Shown piece after piece: positions 51,755 through 60,871 of a DNA stretch of 64,000 nt. The notes beneath the pieces were generated by a model. That model worked only from the letters and a program-made list of their open reading frames with translations, had not been told where the DNA came from and searched no databases. The position numbers and the translations under genes are program-made. Source of the stretch: Streptomyces mangrovisoli (GTDB lineage: Bacteria; Actinomycetota; Actinomycetes; Streptomycetales; Streptomycetaceae); NCBI RefSeq assembly GCF_000974985.2, contig NZ_LAVA02000016.1:62001-126000 (forward strand), read 5' to 3'. Within the stretch, counting starts at the first letter, position 1. The number at the start of each line of letters is the position of its first letter.

Positions 51755-52491
51755 GCCGCCGGGTGCGGATGTGGATCCTGGCCGTGGGCGGTCTGGGCTT
51801 CGCCGCCCTGTTCGCGGCCGCCTGCCTGCGGCTGCCCGGCTTCGGCGGAGACAGCCACCCCTATGGCGAGCGGGCCGTGCGGGCGGCGCTGGCCCACCGC
51901 ACCGCCAACGTCATCGCCGCGGTCAACTTCGACCAGCGGGCCTTCGACACCCTGGGCGAGGAGAGCATCCTGTTCGCCGCCGTGCTCGGCACGGTCGTCC
52001 TGCTGCGCCAGACGCGCGAGGAGCGTGAGGTGCCTCCGGAGCCGGCCCGTGTCCCCCTCCTCGTCCGCCGCTACGCGCTCGTCCTGCTGCCCGTCGCGAT
52101 CGTCGTCGGCCTGTACGTCGTCGCCCACGGCCAGCTCAGTCCGGGAGGCGGCTTCCAGGGCGGAGTCGTCCTGGCCACGGCGCTGCACCTGCTCTACATC
52201 GGAGCGGACTACCACGCCCTGGAACGCGTGCGCCCGGTCGGCGTCTACGAGTTCGGGGACGCCGCCGGAGAGGGCGCCTACCTCGTCCTGGGCCTCGCCG
52301 GATTCGTCGCCGGCTCCTCGTTCCTGGCCAACAGCGTCATCGGACACGGCACCTTCAACACGCTCGCGTCGGGCGGCACCGTGCCCCTGCTGAACATGGC
52401 CGTCGGTATGGAGGTGGCCTGTGCGGTCGTGGTGCTGCTGGCCCGCTTCCTCGACCAGGCGGTGGAGATCGAGGAGGAGAAAGGGACATGA
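51751..52491 (+). CDS. mrpB: fused MbhE-like and MrpB subunit
   Basis: A 246-residue membrane protein made of two modules. Residues about 1-95 resemble MbhE / the end of MrpA (TANVIAAVNFDQRAFDTLGE, then ILFAAVLGTVVLL). About 105-240 are MrpB with the diagnostic GQLSPGGGFQGGVVLATAL. MrpB is part of the membrane base of the Na+/H+ antiporter complex. The fusion is common in actinobacteria. It overlaps the preceding gene by 4 bases; mrpC follows after 46 bases. Confidence 0.8.
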   Translation: MSRRVRMWILAVGGLGFAALFAAACLRLPGFGGDSHPYGERAVRAALAHRTANVIAAVNFDQRAFDTLGEESILFAAVLGTVVLLRQTREEREVPPEPARVPLLVRRYALVLLPVAIVVGLYVVAHGQLSPGGGFQGGVVLATALHLLYIGADYHALERVRPVGVYEFGDAAGEGAYLVLGLAGFVAGSSFLANSVIGHGTFNTLASGGTVPLLNMAVGMEVACAVVVLLARFLDQAVEIEEEKGT

Positions 52492-52537
52492 GCGAGCATC
52501 GGGGCGGCGACGGCCGTGGGGACAGGAGGGCGTCATG

Positions 52538-52885
52538 ATGTCCGTCGTGCCGTACTTGGTCGCGGGCTGGATCTTCCTGGCCGGCTGCTACGGCCTCGCC
52601 ACCAGCAGGCATCTGGTGCACGCGGTCGGCTGCCTGGCGGTCTGCCAGTCCTCGACGTACGTGCTGCTGCTGGCCGTGGGCTATCGCGACGGCGGTACCG
52701 CTCCCGTCTTCTCCGACCTGCGACCGGGATCGAGACCGCTGGTCGACCCCGTCGTGCAGGCGCTGGCCCTGACGGACGTGGTGGTGGGCGCGACGGTGAC
52801 GGCCCTCCTGCTCGCCCTCGTGATGCAGGTCGCCAAGCGGCACGGCACGGTCGACCCCGACGAACTGTCCGAGCTGCGCGGATGA
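52538..52885 (+). CDS. mrpC: MrpC (NuoK-like) antiporter subunit
   Basis: A 115-residue NuoK/MrpC-type protein with three helices: [40 protein letters not shown] and [22 protein letters not shown]; the last contains the conserved ALTDVVV. It forms part of the proton pathway beside MrpD. AGGAGGG precedes two ATGs (52535, 52538); the second has better spacing. Its stop overlaps the mrpD start (ATGA). Confidence 0.87.
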   Translation: MSVVPYLVAGWIFLAGCYGLATSRHLVHAVGCLAVCQSSTYVLLLAVGYRDGGTAPVFSDLRPGSRPLVDPVVQALALTDVVVGATVTALLLALVMQVAKRHGTVDPDELSELRG

Positions 52886-54624
52886 GCCGACTGCTGCCCC
52901 TGGTCGTCGCGCTGCCGCTGCTCGGCGCCGCCGTCCTGGTGGGCGCCGGACGCCGCCTGCCGCGCGTCGTCGCCGAGACGATCGGCTGCGCCGTGGCGGC
53001 CGCCACCGCGGGGCTGGCCGTCGCGCTCCTTGCCGATGCGGGGCCGGGGGCCGTCGAGTGGGTGGGCGGCTGGCGCCCGCACGGCGGCGAGGGGGTCGGC
53101 ATCGTCCTGGTCGGCGACGTGCCGGGGGCCGGCCTGGCGTCGCTGGTCTCCCTCCTCGTCGTCGCCGTACTCGTCTACTCCTGGCGCTACTTCGACGAGC
53201 CGCCGCACCGGCACGCGGGCTCCTTCCCCGCGCTCGTCCTGCTCTTCCAGGCAGGCATGTGCGGCTTCGCGCTCACGGGGGACCTCTTCGACGCCTTCGT
53301 GTTCTTCGAGCTGATGGGTGTCGTGGCGTACGCGCTGACCGGCTATCGCGTGGAGGAGGCGAAGGCCGTGCAGGGCGCGCTCACGTTCGGAGTGGTCAAC
53401 TCGCTCGGCGCGTACGCGACGTTGACGGGGATCGTGCTGCTGTACGCCCGCACCGGCGAGCTGAACATGCGGCAGATCGGGGTCCGACTCGACGCGCTCG
53501 GCGGGCCCGACGCGCTGACCCTGTCCGCCTTCGTCCTGGTCCTCACCGGTCTCCTGGTCAAGGCGGCGGCCGTGCCGTTCCACTTCTGGCTGCCGGACGC
53601 GCACGCCGTGGCACCGACCCCGGTCTGCATGCTGCTGTCCGGGGTCATGGTCGAACTCGGCACGTACGGCGTGTGGCGGGTGTACCACACCGTCTTCGCC
53701 CGACCCGGTGGCATCCCGGCGCCGGACGCCGAACGCGCCCTGGTCACCCTCGGCGTCCTGACGGCACTGACCGGTTCGGTGATGTGCTGGCAGCAACGGC
53801 ACATCAAGCGGCTCCTCGCCTTCTCCACCGTCGCCCACACGGGTCTGTTCCTCATCGGCATCGGTCTGCTCGACTCCACGGCGACCAGCGGAATCGCCGT
53901 GTACATCGCCGGCCACGCGGGTGCGAAGGCCGCTCTCTTCGCCTGCACGGGCATCCTGCTGGATCGGTACGGCAGCGTCGACGAGCATGAACTGTTCGGT
54001 CGCGCACGTGAGTTGAAGGGGGTCGGTGTGCTGTTCGCGATCGGCGCGCTGGCGCTGTCCGGGCTGCCTCCGTTCTCCACGGGTCTCGGCAAGGCGCTCG
54101 CGGAGGAGGCGGGCGGCGCGATGCTCACCGTCGTGTTCGTCGCCACGTCGGCGGTCACCGCGGGGGCGGTGCTCCGGGTCGCGGCACGGGTGTTCCTCGG
54201 TGCGGGGGAGCGGCCCGCGGCGGCGCAGGCGTTCGAGACGACGGGCGACCGGGAGGAGCCGGAGAGCCGGGGGCGGCTCGGCCGGGTGCCCACGACGATG
54301 ACCGCGGTACCGGCCGTCCTGCTGGGTGGGGCGCTCGTGGCGGGTCTGCTCCCGGGCTTCGCGACGCGGGTGGGCGAGGCGTTCGACGCCGGGAATCCAC
54401 CGCACTGGACTGCGGAGGGTCTCGTCCTGGGCCTGGTGTCGGCCGCGCTCGCGGTGGTGTTGGCCGGCGCGAGCGTCCGCGGCCCCGTCCGCCGGGAACC
54501 GCACGCCTGGACGAAGCCGCTCCGCCGCCTCCACTCGGGCCACATCGGCGACTACGTGGTCTGGCTCCTGGCGGGCATCACGTTGCTCGGCGCGCTGGCC
54601 CTGCCGGGCGTTCTCGCGGGGTGA
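52882..54624 (+). CDS. mrpD: MrpD (NuoN/NuoL-like) proton-translocating subunit
   Basis: Integral membrane protein of 580 residues, about 14 helices, homologous to NuoL/M/N. Family signs: [22 protein letters not shown] with the pumping Glu near residue 145, [20 protein letters not shown] with Lys near 227, [15 protein letters not shown] and [11 protein letters not shown]. It would carry out the antiport together with MrpB/C. It is the only NuoL/N-type subunit of the operon. A near-copy of codons 193-227 lies at 59265. It is convergent with the desaturase-like gene. Confidence 0.9.
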   Translation: MSRLLPLVVALPLLGAAVLVGAGRRLPRVVAETIGCAVAAATAGLAVALLADAGPGAVEWVGGWRPHGGEGVGIVLVGDVPGAGLASLVSLLVVAVLVYSWRYFDEPPHRHAGSFPALVLLFQAGMCGFALTGDLFDAFVFFELMGVVAYALTGYRVEEAKAVQGALTFGVVNSLGAYATLTGIVLLYARTGELNMRQIGVRLDALGGPDALTLSAFVLVLTGLLVKAAAVPFHFWLPDAHAVAPTPVCMLLSGVMVELGTYGVWRVYHTVFARPGGIPAPDAERALVTLGVLTALTGSVMCWQQRHIKRLLAFSTVAHTGLFLIGIGLLDSTATSGIAVYIAGHAGAKAALFACTGILLDRYGSVDEHELFGRARELKGVGVLFAIGALALSGLPPFSTGLGKALAEEAGGAMLTVVFVATSAVTAGAVLRVAARVFLGAGERPAAAQAFETTGDREEPESRGRLGRVPTTMTAVPAVLLGGALVAGLLPGFATRVGEAFDAGNPPHWTAEGLVLGLVSAALAVVLAGASVRGPVRREPHAWTKPLRRLHSGHIGDYVVWLLAGITLLGALALPGVLAG

Positions 54625-54671
54625 TCCCCGCCGGGGTGCGGGGGGTGCCGGGTGCCGGGGCGTGGGCGCTG

Positions 54672-56288
54672 TCAGCGCTGTCCGGCGCGGTCGCGATGGG
54701 TCAGTCGTTTCTGGAGGTGGGCGACGGCGCCGGTGCGCTGTCGGCGGAGGGCGGCGCGCGCGGCGTTGGCGCCGGGTGCGCCGTGGACGCCGCCGCCCGG
54801 GTGCGCGGAGGCGGAGGCGAGATAGAGCCCGCGCACGGGGGTCTCGGGACGGCCGGCGCCGGGGGTGGGACGGAACACCAGCTGCTGGTGCAGTGCGGTG
54901 GTGCCGCCGTTGATCGCGCCGCCGACGAGGTTGGCGTCCAGACTCTCCAGCGTCGGCGGGGCGAGGATCCGCCGGGCTCTGACGAGAGCGCGGAAGCCGG
55001 GGGCGTACCGCTCGACCTGTGTCTCGACACGGTCCGCCATGGCTTCCTGCTCCCGGGCGTCCCAGGATCCGGTGAGCCTGTCGTCCCCCGCGTCGCCGCG
55101 CACCCGGCGCGGTATGTGCGTGTACGCCCAGGCGGACTCGGTGCCCCGGGGCGAACGGCTGGGGTCGGTGGTGGTCATCTGGCCGAAGAGGGCGAAGGGT
55201 TCGTCGGGGACATGGCCCGTGGCGATCTGCGCGGCGAAGCGGGTGAGGGCGTCCACGCCCTCCGCGAGATGGACGGTTCCCGCTTGCGCGGCCTGCGCGC
55301 AGGTCCAGGGCACCGGACCGTCGAGTGCCCAGTCGACCTTGAAGGTGGCGAAGTCCCACTGGAAGCGTTTCAGGTTGGCGAGCAGCCTGCTGGGAAGGTG
55401 TTCTTCCGCGACGAGGGAACCGTAGAGCGCCGGCGCGGTGACGTCGGCGAGGACCGCTCTGCGGGCCGTGACCGTCTCCCCGCCCCCGGTGCGGACGCCG
55501 ACGGCTCGGCCGTCGCGGACGACGACCTCGGTGACGCGCTCCCCGCACCGGACAGCGCCGCCGCGGTGCGCCAGTCGGCGGACCAGAGCCGAGGTGAGCG
55601 TTCCGGCGCCGCCGGTGGGGACGGGGAAGCCGTAGGTCTGGCCGAGCATGGACATGAGCCAGCCGAATCCGCCGCTGCCGGCCGACTCCGGTGCGAGATC
55701 CGCGTGCAGGGCGTTGCCGGCGAGCAGAAGCCTGCCTCCTTCGCCGCAGAACTTCTCCTCGCCCATGCGCCGGACGGGCAGCAGCATGGTCCGGGCCAGC
55801 CGCAGCCCGCCTGCCGCTCGCAGCCGCAGCGCCAGCCGGGCGCCGGCGCGGATCGGAGGGAACGGTGTGAACAGGGCGTCGAGCAGGCCGGGCCGTAGGG
55901 CTTCCCAGTCGTCCCGGAGCTCCTTCCACGCGGCTCCGTCACCGGGGGCGAACGCCTCCAGACTCGCCGCCGTCTCGTCCAGGTCTCGGCTGAGGACCGC
56001 GCAGCGGCCGTCCCGCAACGGATGGGCGAGCACCTTCGGGGCGTGGCTCCAGCCGAGCCCCTCCCGTTCCAGGTGCAGGCCGGCCAGGACGGGGGAGGCG
56101 GCGGCGAGGGGGTAGAAGGCGCTGAAGAGATCGCTGGCGAAGTCGGGGTCGACCCCGCGGTCGTGCCGGACCGCTCCTCCGGGCTCGTCCTGGGCCTCGA
56201 GGACTTCCACGCTCCAGCCCGCGTCGGCGAGGAGGTTCGCGGCGACCAGCCCGTTGGGACCGGCCCCGATCACTACTGCGTCCGTCAT
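54672..56288 (-). CDS. FAD-dependent phytoene desaturase-like oxidoreductase
   Basis: 538 residues. The N-terminal FAD-binding VIGAGPNGLVAANLLADAGW and GGAVR motif, and the C-terminal LYLASASAHPGGGVHGAPG, are typical of the phytoene dehydrogenase/CrtI-like family, which also includes the mammalian RetSat/PYROXD2 group. No carotenoid synthesis gene is nearby, so desaturation of another lipid is equally possible. The ATG at 56288 follows GGGAG; the longer frame begins out of the FAD domain. The SRPBCC gene is 108 bases upstream. Confidence 0.86.
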   Translation of the reverse strand: MTDAVVIGAGPNGLVAANLLADAGWSVEVLEAQDEPGGAVRHDRGVDPDFASDLFSAFYPLAAASPVLAGLHLEREGLGWSHAPKVLAHPLRDGRCAVLSRDLDETAASLEAFAPGDGAAWKELRDDWEALRPGLLDALFTPFPPIRAGARLALRLRAAGGLRLARTMLLPVRRMGEEKFCGEGGRLLLAGNALHADLAPESAGSGGFGWLMSMLGQTYGFPVPTGGAGTLTSALVRRLAHRGGAVRCGERVTEVVVRDGRAVGVRTGGGETVTARRAVLADVTAPALYGSLVAEEHLPSRLLANLKRFQWDFATFKVDWALDGPVPWTCAQAAQAGTVHLAEGVDALTRFAAQIATGHVPDEPFALFGQMTTTDPSRSPRGTESAWAYTHIPRRVRGDAGDDRLTGSWDAREQEAMADRVETQVERYAPGFRALVRARRILAPPTLESLDANLVGGAINGGTTALHQQLVFRPTPGAGRPETPVRGLYLASASAHPGGGVHGAPGANAARAALRRQRTGAVAHLQKRLTHRDRAGQR

Positions 56289-56396
56289 GATGTGCTCCCG
56301 GCCGGTTGGGTGGTGCGGCACCTGGGAGGGGGCGCGGCCGGCTCCAGGTTCCGGCGCCGGGCTGCCTCCGTGTTTTCGGCGCCGGTCGGCGCCGGT

Positions 56397-56876
56397 TCAG
56401 GCCGTGCGCGGTCGCGGTCGCCCGGCTGTCGTGCGGGACGAGGTGTCGTCCTCCTCGCACAGCCGGGCGAGACGGGCCAGCATCGCGCGGCTGCGCAGAT
56501 GCTGCGCCGCGTCCAGGAGGCTGTTGTGCAGGGCGCCGCCCGCGCCGCGCAGCGGATGTTCGTCGAGGATGATCAGTGTGTGCTCGCCCCAGGGCCGCAG
56601 TTCCATCGCGATCCTCGCGGTCCCCAGCGGCCCGCTGTGCGCTTCCAGTTCCAGGACGGAGGGTGGTTCGCTGCGCCGGACGACGGTCTGGTTGTGCAGG
56701 GTGAGCGGTCCGATCTTGATCTCGTAGCGTAGGGCCGCTCCCAGCTCGGGCCACACCCCCTCGTCCAGTGCGGCCCGTGAGGTACCGACGACCCAGTCCC
56801 CGTACCGTTCGACGTCGGAAAGGATCTTCCAGACGTCGTCGGGAGACTTCCTTATCAAACGGTGTCGTACGGCCAT
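56397..56876 (-). CDS. SRPBCC family protein
   Basis: Protein of 159 residues with the SRPBCC/START-like fold: VRHRLIRKSPDDVWKILSDV helix-grip start, then GAALRYEIKIGPL and SVLELEAHSGPLGTARIAME strands, and a long C-terminal helix SLLDAAQHLRSRAMLARLAR. The fold makes a deep hydrophobic pocket for lipids or polyketides. Being just upstream of the desaturase-like gene in the same direction, it might bind its substrate, which is inference. GGAGG lies seven bases before the ATG. Confidence 0.82.
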   Translation of the reverse strand: MAVRHRLIRKSPDDVWKILSDVERYGDWVVGTSRAALDEGVWPELGAALRYEIKIGPLTLHNQTVVRRSEPPSVLELEAHSGPLGTARIAMELRPWGEHTLIILDEHPLRGAGGALHNSLLDAAQHLRSRAMLARLARLCEEDDTSSRTTAGRPRPRTA

Positions 56877-57219
56877 GGATGCCTCCGCCGTCCGAAATGC
56901 CCTGTTCCCCTGCCGCGGGTTCCCACCTCGGAGCCCGGTACACACTGCGCCCGGGGAGGCAGCGATCCGGGACGCCGGCCTTGACCGGCCGTCAGGCGCG
57001 GGAGGCCGAGGGCGGCCCTTCCGTGATGCGTTCGGCAGGGTCGTGGCCGGTGGGGCGTGGCAGGTGTCGGGTGCGGAAGGCGGGGGACCCGGCGGGCAGG
57101 ACCGGGCGCTCGGCGTCCCCCGGGAGGCCCGCCCGGCCCAGGCCTCTCCGGTTCGGACCGTGTGCCGGGGAGGCACCAGGACCTCCCGGCGGGCGGTTGC
57201 CGACGGCTGCAGACGGTGA
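56877..57219. other. 343-base spacer, no gene seen
   Basis: No reading frame with coding-type codon use. It should hold the promoter of the SRPBCC/desaturase-like pair and the end of the GAF-ANTAR transcript. No clear hairpin or promoter was found. Confidence 0.4.
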
Positions 57220-57906
57220 CTACAGGCTGCCCTGGGCGCAGATGCGGCGGGCGACCTCGCGGAGCTTGATGTTGTTCTGTTGGGAGTAGCGGCGCAGGAC
57301 GTCGAAGGCCTGCTCCTCGGTGAGGTGGCGGGCGCCCATGAGGATGCCCATGGCTTCGCCGATGAGGTGCCGGGTCGCCACCGCATGTTCCATCTGGGCG
57401 TGGGTGCGGGCGGCGGAGAAGGCGACGGCGGCGTGCGAGGCCAGCAGCCAGCCGGCCGTCTCGCTGTCCTCGGTGAACGCGCCGGGCTCGCGGGAGTAGA
57501 GGTTGAGGGCGCCGAGATCCTCGTCGTCGGTGAACAGCAGGAAGCCCATCATGCTGCCGATGCCGAGGGCCTTGGCCTCGGGAGCGTAGGCGGGCCACCG
57601 CGGCTGCTCGTCGGTGACATCGGCGATCCGGAACACCCGGTCGCCCAGAGAGCTGCGGGCGGCGTCGAAACACGGTCCTTCGCCCAGCCGCTCCTGCAGC
57701 CGGTCGCTGTCCACGACCAGCTGATGGGTGGGGGCGAGGCTCTCCACCCGCGTGCCGTGCAGCACGAGAATGCCGGCCGCGTCACACCCCGTGACCAGCT
57801 CGGTCGCCGAAGCGGTGATCCGCTCCAGCGTGGCATCCACCGAATCCTGCGCCAGCAGATCCCGCGCCATCGCCGCCATCTGCTGCGCGAACGCCACCCA
57901 GTCCAC
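57220..57906 (-). CDS. GAF-ANTAR regulator
   Basis: 228 residues. A GAF sensor domain spans about 15-160 (ATELVTGCDAAGILVLHG, VFRIADVTDEQPRW, LGIGSMMGFLLFTDDEDLGA). A C-terminal ANTAR RNA-binding domain covers about 165-225 (MEHAVATRHLIGEAMGILMG, EEQAFDVLRRYSQQNNIKLR). The protein would bind a ligand or sense redox and act as a transcription antiterminator. GTG 57906 follows GGGAGG. It is divergent from the SigB-family gene, a frequent arrangement in Streptomyces stress loci. Confidence 0.9.
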   Translation of the reverse strand: MDWVAFAQQMAAMARDLLAQDSVDATLERITASATELVTGCDAAGILVLHGTRVESLAPTHQLVVDSDRLQERLGEGPCFDAARSSLGDRVFRIADVTDEQPRWPAYAPEAKALGIGSMMGFLLFTDDEDLGALNLYSREPGAFTEDSETAGWLLASHAAVAFSAARTHAQMEHAVATRHLIGEAMGILMGARHLTEEQAFDVLRRYSQQNNIKLREVARRICAQGSL

Positions 57907-58285
57907 GTCCGCCTCCCACGTCGCCGGCCCGTACGCCTGCTACCCATTCTTCCAGGTAACCGCGCAGGACGGACGCAGGCCATTCCGCCCGCCTGCCGAT
58001 TTCACAGTGCGGCGGCGGAGGAGCGCGTGGGACCGAGGCGAGGGACGGTGGGTGGACGAGCCACGGGTGTGGTCACCCTCGGTGACGGGGTGTTTGCTGT
58101 CGCGGCGGCGGGGCACGCGCCACCGTGGCGCTTCGGACCGGAGGCGCATGCCGAGCGGGCTCCTCCCTCTGCCGCCGCACTGCTTCCGGCCGAGTGGAAC
58201 TCCGTGCGGCGAACCCGGCTTGTTCGCTGTCGTGCCTGGTCGTTCCGGCCCGTGCACGGCGCTCACCCGTTCAGGAGTGGACCCT
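57907..58285. promoter_or_regulatory. divergent spacer upstream of the SigB-family gene
   Basis: No gene. It should contain the promoters of the GAF-ANTAR and sigma-factor genes. I searched for a SigB autoregulated GGGTAC/T site and saw only poor matches (GGGTGT near 58067). Confidence 0.3.
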
Positions 58286-59131
58286 GTGCTCTCTGATTCG
58301 CCCGTGAACTCCCGTCCGCACGCTGTCGGAGGCTCCGCGTCGGAGCCCTGTGTGACATCGCGGGTCCCCACGCGGGCTCATGAAGGCTGCCCCGCGTCCG
58401 CCCCCCTCTTCGCGCGCCTCACACGCTTGGAGGCCGGTTCCGAGCGCGACCGTGTGCGGGAGGAGCTGGTGGCCCTGTGGCTGCCGATGGCGCACCGGCT
58501 CGCCGGCCGCTTCCGTGACCGCGGTGAATCCGTCGAGGACCTGCGGCAGGTCGCCGCCCTCGGTCTGGTCAAGGCCGTCGACCGTTTCGACCCCGCCCGA
58601 GGAGCGTTCGAGAGCTACGCCATTCCGACCATCACCGGCGAGGTGAAGCGGCATTTCCGGGACCGGATGTGGGCCGTGCGAGTGCCCCGGCGTGTCCAGG
58701 AGCTCCGCAACAAGGTGCGGGTGGCACGCCGGGAACTCGCCGAGCGTCCCGGTGGACGGGAGCCGAGCCACGCCGAGATCGCCGCCCACTGCGATATGAC
58801 GGTGGACGATGTCGCCGCAGGTCTCGACGCACTGGAGAGTTTCAAGGCGCTGTCACTGGACGCCGAACTGACCGAAGGCGGCGAGGGGCGCAGTCTCGCC
58901 GACACCCTGGGCGAGAGCGATCCCTCCTACGACGTCGTGGTGGACCGGGAGTCCGCGAAGGAGGCGCTGCGGCGGCTGCCCGAGCGAGAACGATCCATCC
59001 TCTACATGCGCTTCTTCGAGGACATGACGCAAAGCCGCATAGGCGAGAAGCTGGGGCTGTCACAGATGCACGTGTCCCGGCTCATCACCCGCAGCTGCCA
59101 ACGAGTGCGCGAGGAAGCGCTGAGGCGCTGA
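58286..59131 (+). CDS. SigB/SigF-family RNA polymerase sigma factor
   Basis: A 281-residue group 3 sigma factor. Region 2 has LVALWLPMAHRLAGRFRDRG and VEDLRQVAALGLVKAVDRFD, then AFESYAIPTITGEVKRHFRD and WAVRVPRRVQE, all diagnostic of the SigB/F/G family of Streptomyces. Region 3 follows at about 150-200 and region 4 at about 220-275 (RLPERERSILYMRFFEDMTQ, then SRIGEKLGLSQMHVSRLITR). It would direct osmotic/general-stress transcription from GNNT-N-GGGTAC-type promoters. GTG 58286 follows AGGAG. No anti-sigma gene adjoins it. Confidence 0.92.
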   Translation: MLSDSPVNSRPHAVGGSASEPCVTSRVPTRAHEGCPASAPLFARLTRLEAGSERDRVREELVALWLPMAHRLAGRFRDRGESVEDLRQVAALGLVKAVDRFDPARGAFESYAIPTITGEVKRHFRDRMWAVRVPRRVQELRNKVRVARRELAERPGGREPSHAEIAAHCDMTVDDVAAGLDALESFKALSLDAELTEGGEGRSLADTLGESDPSYDVVVDRESAKEALRRLPERERSILYMRFFEDMTQSRIGEKLGLSQMHVSRLITRSCQRVREEALRR

Positions 59132-59160
59132 GGCGCTGAGGCATTCAGGCGTTCAGGCGC
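59115..59160 (+). repeat. short GCTGAGGC repeats at the sigma-factor stop
   Basis: GCGCTGAG is repeated three times across the end of the sigma gene, followed by TTCAGGCG repeats of opposite sense. A small slippage tract that also places extra stop codons after the gene. Confidence 0.6.
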
Positions 59161-59264
59161 GAGAGCCCGTCGCCGTCTCAGGTGCTCGTGCACGGTCGGA
59201 GTGAGAGTTCCCGCTTTCCGCCGGATTTCGACGCGCAGCCGAGTTCCCCCGACGAGCCGTCGGA

Positions 59265-59370
59265 GAGCTGAACACGCGGCAGATCGGGGTCCGGCTCGAC
59301 GCGCTCGGCGGGCCGGACACCCTGACCCTGTGCCCCTTCGCCCTGGTCCTCGCCGGGCTCCTGGTCAGGC
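59265..59370 (+). pseudogene. 105-bp copy of an internal mrpD segment
   Basis: These bases match 53458-53562 of mrpD with about 11 differences in 105 (roughly 90% identity), starting [16 protein letters not shown] and ending LAGLLVR. Identity stops sharply on both sides. It lacks a start and cannot be functional. It is either a small ectopic duplication of this mrpD or a relic of a second, similar antiporter gene. Confidence 0.85.
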
Positions 59371-59455
59371 CGCGCTGTCGTCGGCCGGGGGCGCCGGGGG
59401 TGCCGGCCTGGCTGTCGGGCGGGTGCGGCGGGTCAGGGTGGTGTGGGTGGGTGCG

Positions 59456-59989
59456 TCAGTCCGTGGGGTTGTTGGGGATGGCGCGGAGCCAGACCTTGCC
59501 GTCGTAGGACGTCTGGATGGTGCACCGGGCGGTGACGGATCCGCCTTGGGGGGTGGACGGGATGATGGCGGTACACGTGGCGGCGACGTCGGTGTGGTTG
59601 GAGTCCTTGTAGAGGGTGAAAGTGGCGGTTGCTCCACCGGTCTCCGTGCCGTTGTTGGTGAACACGCGCGAGACCGGGCACCCGCCGTCGCTGCTGGTAC
59701 GGCAGTCTCCGTCGAACTGAGGGGTTCCCTCCGCATTGAAGTGGGTGGTGCCGCAGTACGGGTCGGAGGAGCAGGTGGCCGTCGTCGCCGGTGCCGGCGA
59801 GAAGAGGGGGGTCGTCGAGAAGGCGGACGTCGGCTGCGGGGTGCCGGCGGTGTGGCTGGAGCCTTTGGCCCAGTCCTCGAGCTGGGAGACGTTGTGGATG
59901 CCCAAGAAGGCGGCGACGGCCAGCGCGGTGCCGATGGCCCCTATCAGCCACTTCCCGTCGCCGTCGTTGCCCGTCGGCCCGTCGGCCAT
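59456..59989 (-). CDS. membrane-anchored extracytoplasmic protein
   Basis: 177 residues: a short cytoplasmic start, one helix (WLIGAIGTALAVAAFLGI, about 14-31) and a Ser/Thr/Pro-rich outer region leading to a ~90-residue beta-rich domain with six cysteines (TCSSDPYCG, DGDCRTSSDGGCP, ATCTA, ARCTIQ), likely disulfide-bonded. Family unknown to me. GAGGAG precedes the ATG. It could be a surface sensor or binding protein; no neighbour suggests which. Confidence 0.68.
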   Translation of the reverse strand: MADGPTGNDGDGKWLIGAIGTALAVAAFLGIHNVSQLEDWAKGSSHTAGTPQPTSAFSTTPLFSPAPATTATCSSDPYCGTTHFNAEGTPQFDGDCRTSSDGGCPVSRVFTNNGTETGGATATFTLYKDSNHTDVAATCTAIIPSTPQGGSVTARCTIQTSYDGKVWLRAIPNNPTD

Positions 59990-60871
59990 GTTCTGCTCCT
60001 CTTCTGTTCTTCTGTGCCGGATTCGGGTCAGGCTCCTGGGCTGTCGGTCCCGGACAGGCCGCGACTGCCCTCGGGGCAGGCGGTCGGACGCCTGCTGTAC
60101 CTGCCTTGGGCGGCGCGTGGGGCAGGGCAGGCCGCGCGTCGGCCGGGGGTCGCCCTATCAGCAGGCAGGGTGGAGCCACGGAATGGGCTCCGGGGTCTCA
60201 GTCTCCGACCGGCGCCGTCACGTTCGGGGCGCTTCTGTGAGGCGGCAGCGGCCGTCGGGTGACGGTTCGGGCATGACTGTTCCACCGTGCAAGTGCCTGC
60301 CTCCGCGTTTCGGGGTCCGACAGCCGGCGTGCTTGTGGAGCATAACTGTTTCCCACACCCAGAGGAACGTGTATGTCTGTTAGAGGTGTGGGGTTGTGCG
60401 GATGGGTGGGGCGGGGTGTTCAGGGTCGGGGGGCGAGAGGGACGGCCTCCCGCAGGCGGTGCACCTGAGGGTTCAACTCGCAGACGGTGGACTTGAGTTG
60501 AGTGGGGTCGTCGTCGGCGACCGTGGAGCTGGCCAAGGAGGTGGTGGCGAGGAGGGTGCGGGGCAAGCGCTGGCCAGTCGCTCGACCCGCTGCGGCCCGC
60601 ACTCCACTGCGCCGGCCTCGGCGCTGGCTCCTTCCGCGGCGGCCGGCCGGTCGAGGACCTGGGTCGGCAGCTGTTCCCGGCGACCTGGTAGGCGGCGGCG
60701 AAGCAGAGGGCGGCGGTCCCGGGCCTTCGGGCCGGACATCGCGTGCGGAGCGCGAACGCCGCACACGCCTCCACACCCAGCAGATCCCTGACGCTGTGTC
60801 AGGGGTGGGTCGGGGGCGGCTCCGGGATGTCACCGATGTGACGCAGGAGCTCCCGGCGGCACGCTGGATCC
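59990..60871. other. 882-base region without an intact gene
   Basis: Bases 60340-60400 are AT-richer than the rest. On the minus strand, codons near 60420-60560 (SLASSTVADDDPTQLKSTVC then VHRLREAV, stop at 60420) look coding, and another stretch near 60600-60720 does so in a different frame, suggesting a decayed gene. I recognise no family, promoter or repeat. Confidence 0.35.

Noticed and set aside
54672..56876. Carotenoid biosynthesis cluster
   Set aside because: Only a desaturase-like gene and an SRPBCC gene are present; no phytoene synthase, cyclase or prenyl transferase.
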